Shown in pieces: positions 60,097-64,000 of a stretch of 64,000 bases of DNA. Numbering within the stretch: the stretch's first letter is position 1; each line of letters opens with the position of its first letter. Origin of the DNA: CBDFGN01 sp965247065 (GTDB lineage Bacteria; Bacteroidota; Bacteroidia; Cytophagales; Cyclobacteriaceae); NCBI GenBank assembly GCA_965247065.1, contig CBDFGN010000006.1, forward strand, positions 1 through 64,000. Reading direction: 5' to 3'. Both the position numbers and the translations under genes were made by a program. The notes beneath the pieces are model-generated. The model searched no databases. It was not told where the DNA came from and worked only from the letters and a program-made list of their open reading frames with translations.

Positions 60097-61234
60097 GAAA
60101 TTCGGTACTAAAGCGATACATGCCGGCATTGACCCAGATCCATCTACCGGTTCAATAATGACTCCAATATATCAGACCTCCACGTACGTGCAAGCTGCTC
60201 CAGGTGACCACAAAGGATATGAGTATGCCCGGACTCAAAACCCAACCCGTACCGCATTGGAACATAACCTTGCAGCCTTGGAAAATGCGAGATACGGGCT
60301 TGCCTTCGCTTCAGGAATGGCCGCGACTGACTCAATTATGAAGCTTTTTAAATCGGGAGATGAAATAATAAGCACCAGCGACTTGTACGGCGGAACCTTC
60401 AGGTTGTTCACTAAAATATATCAGCCCTATGGCGTAAAGTTTCAATTTATCGGCATGCAGGATCTTGCTGAGTTGCAAGAGCTTATTTCGCCCAAAACAC
60501 GGATGATCTGGATAGAAACTCCTACTAACCCTATGATGACAATAGTGGATATCAGGGGAGTGGTAGATATTGCAAGGAGTAAGGATATCCTGGTGGTCGT
60601 AGACAATACCTTTTCAACTCCGTATTTACAGACTCCATTAGATCTGGGCGCAGACATCTCGGTTCATTCCGCCACCAAATATCTCGGGGGCCATTCTGAC
60701 TTAATTATGGGGGCCCTTATGTTGAATGACGATGATCTTGCTGAGAGGTTGGCCTTCATTCAAAATTCAAGCGGGGCTGTTCCCGGCCCGATGGACTGTT
60801 TCCTAGTGCTTAGAGGAATTAAGACCCTCCACTTAAGAATGGAAAGGCATTGCTCCAATGCACAATCCGTGGCCGAATTCCTCACAGGTCACCCTAAAGT
60901 CGATCAGGTTCTGTGGCCCGGTTTTTCGGACCATAAGAATTTTGAGGTTGCTAAGAGTCAGATGAGTGATTTTGGCGGTATGATCTCTTTTTGTCTCAAA
61001 GGAGACGATGTTGAAGAAGCTTTTGAACTGATGAAGAGATTCAAGGTCTTCAGCCTGGCTGAATCCCTTGGTGGTGTAGAATCGCTGATCGGGCATCCAG
61101 CCACCATGACCCACGCCAGCATCCCACCGGAAGAGCGTCAAAAGGCTGGGCTTAGCGATGCATTAATCCGCCTGAGCGTGGGGATTGAGGATGAGGATGA
61201 TCTTATTGCGGATTTGGAGGCTGCTTTGTCATAG
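60095..61234 (+). CDS. Trans-sulfuration PLP enzyme (cystathionine gamma-synthase/lyase family)
   Basis: 379 residues from ATG 60095 (MKFGTKAIHAGIDPDPSTGS). Typical Cys/Met-metabolism PLP enzyme: TPIYQTSTY, the PLP lysine in SVHSATKYLGGHSD, and SLGGVESLIGHPATMTHAS near the C-terminus. Sequence does not settle between cystathionine gamma-synthase, gamma-lyase and beta-lyase. It supplies methionine or cysteine metabolism. The start overlaps the divergent TVP38 start. Confidence 0.92.
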   Translation: MKFGTKAIHAGIDPDPSTGSIMTPIYQTSTYVQAAPGDHKGYEYARTQNPTRTALEHNLAALENARYGLAFASGMAATDSIMKLFKSGDEIISTSDLYGGTFRLFTKIYQPYGVKFQFIGMQDLAELQELISPKTRMIWIETPTNPMMTIVDIRGVVDIARSKDILVVVDNTFSTPYLQTPLDLGADISVHSATKYLGGHSDLIMGALMLNDDDLAERLAFIQNSSGAVPGPMDCFLVLRGIKTLHLRMERHCSNAQSVAEFLTGHPKVDQVLWPGFSDHKNFEVAKSQMSDFGGMISFCLKGDDVEEAFELMKRFKVFSLAESLGGVESLIGHPATMTHASIPPEERQKAGLSDALIRLSVGIEDEDDLIADLEAALS

Positions 61235-61348
61235 GGCTTTCTCCGAACATTGTGGCCTGTAAATTTGGTTATTTAGGTGGACAAAAGACCTTGGACCGCG
61301 TCTAAACCTCGTAATAATAACTATCTTTAAGTGTATTACTTTGGAGAA

Positions 61349-62344
61349 ATGACCCCAGACTCGTTCGGACGACAGTTTAAGACCTTAAGGTTAAGTCTCA
61401 CCGATGTGTGCAATCTTTCTTGTCTTTATTGTGTAAGCGAAGAGGAAGAAGACAGAATAAGACAACACCTCCCCACCTACATTGAAGGCAAGACCCAATA
61501 CGTCAATGGCTCATCGGAGCCGATGCAATTGGAAGACTACCTTGGAGTAGTTGGGCAACTGCATAAGATTCTAGGGTTGGAAACCGTTCGGCTAACCGGT
61601 GGCGAACCCCTATTGTTTAAAGATTTGCCTGACCTGATCGATGGCCTGGATGAATTAGGAATTCCTAAAATAAGGCTAACCACTAATGGCTATTTGCTTC
61701 AGCAATTTGTGCCCAGGATTAAGGACTGTAACTTAGGAACTATCAACGTCTCTCTGGACGCTTTGAATGAAGACGTCTTTTACGAGATTTCCAGGCGCAG
61801 ACATTTACATCGTGTACTAGCCGGAATAGACGCCGCTCTGGACGCCGGTTTTGGGGTTAAACTGAACTGCGCCGTGATGAAAGGTGTCAACGACAAGGAG
61901 ATCTTGCCCTTGATGGATTACGCCCATCAAAAGGGAATAACCGTGCGCTTCCTAGAATTAATGAAAATGGGTCATCTTCATAATGGTCATAATGATTATT
62001 TTTTTTCGGAATCAGATATTCTGAAGGTCATAGGGTCACGTTATGATCTGGAATCTGTTCCCAGGGAGAAAGCTGCAACAGCTAACTACTGGAGAATCGA
62101 TGATGATTTCCAGTTTGGGATCATTTCCAATGAATCTAATCCATTCTGCCATGATTGCAATCGTTTGCGGCTGGATAGTTTTGGACATATATATGGATGT
62201 TTGAGTAGCAACGTTGGTATAACCGTTAAAGATTGTTTGGACAATTATGATGAATTAAACCGAAGGTTAAATAAAGCTTTAGGTCAGAAGCAAAAGGTGA
62301 AATTTGTGGGCAGTAACATTTCCATGAAAGCAATAGGAGGATAG
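61349..62344 (+). CDS. moaA: GTP 3',8-cyclase, molybdenum cofactor synthesis
   Basis: 331 residues from ATG 61349; a GTG at 61331 would add six. Radical-SAM cluster Cys21-x3-Cys25-x2-Cys28 (CNLSCLYC), the second cluster in NPFCHDCNRLRLDS with a later GCLSS Cys, and a C-terminal GG. MoaA starts molybdopterin synthesis from GTP. There is no moaC in the window. moaD follows after 3 bases. Confidence 0.93.
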   Translation: MTPDSFGRQFKTLRLSLTDVCNLSCLYCVSEEEEDRIRQHLPTYIEGKTQYVNGSSEPMQLEDYLGVVGQLHKILGLETVRLTGGEPLLFKDLPDLIDGLDELGIPKIRLTTNGYLLQQFVPRIKDCNLGTINVSLDALNEDVFYEISRRRHLHRVLAGIDAALDAGFGVKLNCAVMKGVNDKEILPLMDYAHQKGITVRFLELMKMGHLHNGHNDYFFSESDILKVIGSRYDLESVPREKAATANYWRIDDDFQFGIISNESNPFCHDCNRLRLDSFGHIYGCLSSNVGITVKDCLDNYDELNRRLNKALGQKQKVKFVGSNISMKAIGG

Positions 62345-62347
62345 CCT

Positions 62348-62590
62348 GTGGAAATAAGAGTAAATGTATTTGCGAACTTGAAGGATCACTACGATCCAGT
62401 GTTTTCAGTTGAGGTTCCAGCTGATGCTCAGGCAAAACACATTTTGGAAGAGTTAGCCTCACGGCATCCGAATTTGCAAGAGATTTTGGAATCTTGTCGC
62501 ATTGCCGTTGGAGAAGATTTGGTAGATAAGAATTATTCGTTGCAACAGAATGAAGAAGTATTCCTCTTACCTCCCTCAAGCGGTGGATGA
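62348..62590 (+). CDS. moaD: Molybdopterin synthase small subunit
   Basis: 80 residues, GTG start. Ubiquitin-like fold ending LLPPSSGG, the C-terminal Gly-Gly that becomes a thiocarboxylate and donates sulfur to precursor Z. Directly follows moaA and overlaps moaE. Confidence 0.92.
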   Translation: MEIRVNVFANLKDHYDPVFSVEVPADAQAKHILEELASRHPNLQEILESCRIAVGEDLVDKNYSLQQNEEVFLLPPSSGG

Positions 62591-63065
62591 ATTGGATTTG
62601 ATCACGGAGGAGCCGATTGATTGGACCCGGCTGGTTGAAATGGCTCACCATCCCAAAGCCGGTGCGGTGGTTATTTTCAGCGGCGAAGTTCGGAACCACA
62701 ACAATGGAAAGAATGTCTTATTTCTGGAGTACGAGGCCTATGTCCCGTTAGCCAAGAAGCTTGCCAAGCAGATTATTACGGAGGCTCGTGAAAAGTGGGA
62801 CCTGCACCAAGCGCTATGTGTCCATAGGATTGGCAAAGTCGATATCTCCGGATGTTCTGTGGCGGTGATCACTTCCTCCGCCCATCGTACAGAAGCCTAC
62901 GCAGCAAACCAGTACATGATAGAAAGGTTAAAAAATGAAGTTCCTATCTGGAAGCGGGAGTATTACGAGGATGGAACTTCGGAATGGAGCTTGAATCGTA
63001 ACTGCGGCGACCCCACCCATAATCATTTTCATCGCCGGGACCCAATTCAGTCGCAGCAACACTGA
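62583..63065 (+). CDS. moaE: Molybdopterin synthase large subunit
   Basis: 160 residues from the GTG at 62583 (MDELDLITEEPIDW), overlapping moaD by 8 bases; an ATG at 62550 would add 11 residues and overlap moaD by 41. Motifs: GAVVIFSGEVRNHN, LFLEYEAYVPLAKK, VCVHRIGKV-type CVHRIGKVDISG, and VPIWKREYYEDG containing the catalytic Lys. It combines with MoaD to form molybdopterin. Confidence 0.93.
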   Translation: MDELDLITEEPIDWTRLVEMAHHPKAGAVVIFSGEVRNHNNGKNVLFLEYEAYVPLAKKLAKQIITEAREKWDLHQALCVHRIGKVDISGCSVAVITSSAHRTEAYAANQYMIERLKNEVPIWKREYYEDGTSEWSLNRNCGDPTHNHFHRRDPIQSQQH

Positions 63066-63806
63066 TCAGTCGCTTGGCTGCGGTAACTTGGCAACAGCTA
63101 TCGTTTTGCTTTGCTTGTGTTTACAGTATGTGCAGGTATAATGTTTAAGAACTTCACCAGCTTCTTCTAGCGTGGGTGATTTCACTAGCTCCTCCTGGGT
63201 CACTTTTAGAGTCTGGTAGTTGCACGAAGGACATTGTTCCGCGATCAGCCGGCCCGTGTATTTGTCAATCCTGGTTTCTCCGGTTTCTTCCTCAATCCAA
63301 ACATCATAGTCAACCGACAGCACGTCCTCCTCGGCTTGCATACCAGCATCCAAATGAGCATCTTCTTCTTCCTCGCTAAGTAATTTCATAAGTTTGCCGG
63401 TCTTGGCAGACTTCCGGGGCTTGAAACGAAATCGACGTAACTTTTTTTCTATTCGAAACGGATAATAAACCTTCAGAGTATAATTGAAGATAAAGCCGAC
63501 AATTAGTCCCAAGCTTCCTGTGACAAACAGACGCACCCCAAACCAGACATAGATCAGTTTTACCGTGTTATGAGCTAGCGTGTTGAGGTAACAAATGATG
63601 GCGACATCCAGAAACAAGGCAGCAAACCAATAGGTTCTGATCTCATTCAGATTAATGTAATCGTATTTCTTCTTAGGGTCTGCGAGGGTTAGGAGCTTAA
63701 GTAGATGATAAAACAGAAAGATCAGAGCGATCATGGAGAAAATCCAAACTCCCACTAGCATTACCTGGTTCCAGGCTTCAAGAAACTTCAAGTAGTTGTC
63801 TTCCAT
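63066..63806 (-). CDS. Membrane protein with C-terminal zinc ribbon, unknown
   Basis: 246 residues. Four hydrophobic segments (VMLVGVWIFSMIALIFLFYH, WFAALFLDVAIICYLNTLA, LIYVWFGVRLFVTGSLGLIV region), a basic loop (RFRFKPRKSAKTGK), an acidic stretch and a Cys4 ribbon (CPSC ... CTYC) near the C-terminus. No family recognised. It is convergent with moaE, starting right after its stop. A membrane-tethered zinc-ribbon could bind a protein or nucleic acid; that is guesswork. Confidence 0.7.
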   Translation of the reverse strand: MEDNYLKFLEAWNQVMLVGVWIFSMIALIFLFYHLLKLLTLADPKKKYDYINLNEIRTYWFAALFLDVAIICYLNTLAHNTVKLIYVWFGVRLFVTGSLGLIVGFIFNYTLKVYYPFRIEKKLRRFRFKPRKSAKTGKLMKLLSEEEEDAHLDAGMQAEEDVLSVDYDVWIEEETGETRIDKYTGRLIAEQCPSCNYQTLKVTQEELVKSPTLEEAGEVLKHYTCTYCKHKQSKTIAVAKLPQPSD

Positions 63807-63922
63807 AACGGTGCGTAATTAGTTGGCCGAATTTGGGGATTTTTTGGTTAAAAATAAAGGATGCGGCGAAAATTGGGTAAGGAATTATAGCTCAGCATCA
63901 ATGCTCTCTGCCTTACCGTCGG

Positions 63923-64000
63923 TTAGCCATTCGGATTTCTTTTTTCTTCCAAGTGCTGTATTTTCAATTCTAGGCTATTATGCACAGCTTTCATATTTTG
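63923..64000 (-). CDS. Possible C-terminal end of a gene entering the window
   Basis: On the minus strand a frame open from the window edge ends at a TAA (63923-63925), giving 25 residues ending LKIQHLEEKRNPNG. It is helical and plausible as a protein C-terminus, but too short to support. The rest of 63807-63922 shows no gene. Confidence 0.2.
   Translation of the reverse strand, partial: QNMKAVHNSLELKIQHLEEKRNPNG

Noticed and set aside
1..64000. CRISPR arrays, rRNA or tRNA genes, insertion sequences
   Set aside because: No regularly spaced repeats of CRISPR type, no transposase and no recognisable rRNA or tRNA were seen on reading; the AGCAAC repeats are too short and irregularly spaced for CRISPR.

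Overview
The window looks like a chromosomal segment of a Bacteroidota bacterium (moderate GC) with the end of an integrated prophage at its left edge. The assignment rests on gene content: a BamD, Rpb6-type omega, CoaBC, DUF4835, RecN run; an OstA-like outer-membrane protein; an enlarged LspA; a Bacteroidota-style AddAB pair; and several start regions preceded by TAnnTTTG, the -7 element of the Bacteroidota primary sigma factor. I cannot name the genus; Saprospiria- or Cytophagia-like marine lineages would fit.

Prophage, about 1-12770. Plus-strand structural and lysis genes run from a tape-measure protein cut by the window edge, through a tail-tube candidate with an IPT/TIG domain, a ClpP-type prohead protease fused to a scaffold-like tail, the major capsid candidate, portal and connector (DUF6712), a small beta protein and a lectin-like protein, to an XhlA-like membrane protein, a DUF5675 protein and an EF-hand/membrane protein. 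They end at a strong terminator (9920-9951). Next come remnants of an HTH gene and a DNA methyltransferase, nested palindromes that look like operators, an XRE repressor with an ImmA/IrrE-like partner, and a minus-strand tyrosine integrase followed by phased AGCAAC repeats. No terminase lies in the window. The structural genes appear in roughly the mirror of the usual order (tail before head, portal after capsid) although they are read in the usual direction.

Host chromosome, 12.8-64 kb. (a) nqrABCDE for the sodium-pumping NADH:quinone reductase, closed by a terminator with no nqrF. (b) A PPP phosphatase, a macrodomain protein and AddAB helicase-nuclease genes in one tight run. (c) Minus-strand thioredoxin, DnaE, RsmG, ECF-type sigma and a membrane glycosyltransferase. 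(d) Plus-strand Tgt, LptF/G permease and EamA transporter. (e) Minus-strand IspE, FabI, RecN, DUF4835, CoaBC, omega, BamD and OstA-like genes. (f) Plus-strand TilS, a cNMP-binding protein, Mdh, a broken YXWGXW-type gene, LspA and RlpA. (g) Minus-strand OsmC, fused isobutyryl-CoA mutase, a membrane patatin and an Escherichia coli-type FrdABCD fumarate reductase. (h) MscS channel, TVP38/TMEM64 protein, a trans-sulfuration PLP enzyme, MoaA/MoaD/MoaE and a zinc-ribbon membrane protein.

Together the host genes describe respiration with a sodium NADH dehydrogenase and a quinol:fumarate reductase, envelope biogenesis (BamD, LptF/G, OstA-like, LspA, RlpA), DNA replication and repair, and tRNA modification. 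I found no obviously new defence or mobile system. The points most worth a second look are the prophage layout and control region, the missing nqrF, the Tgt without zinc cysteines, the E. coli-type Frd and the interrupted YXWGXW-like gene.
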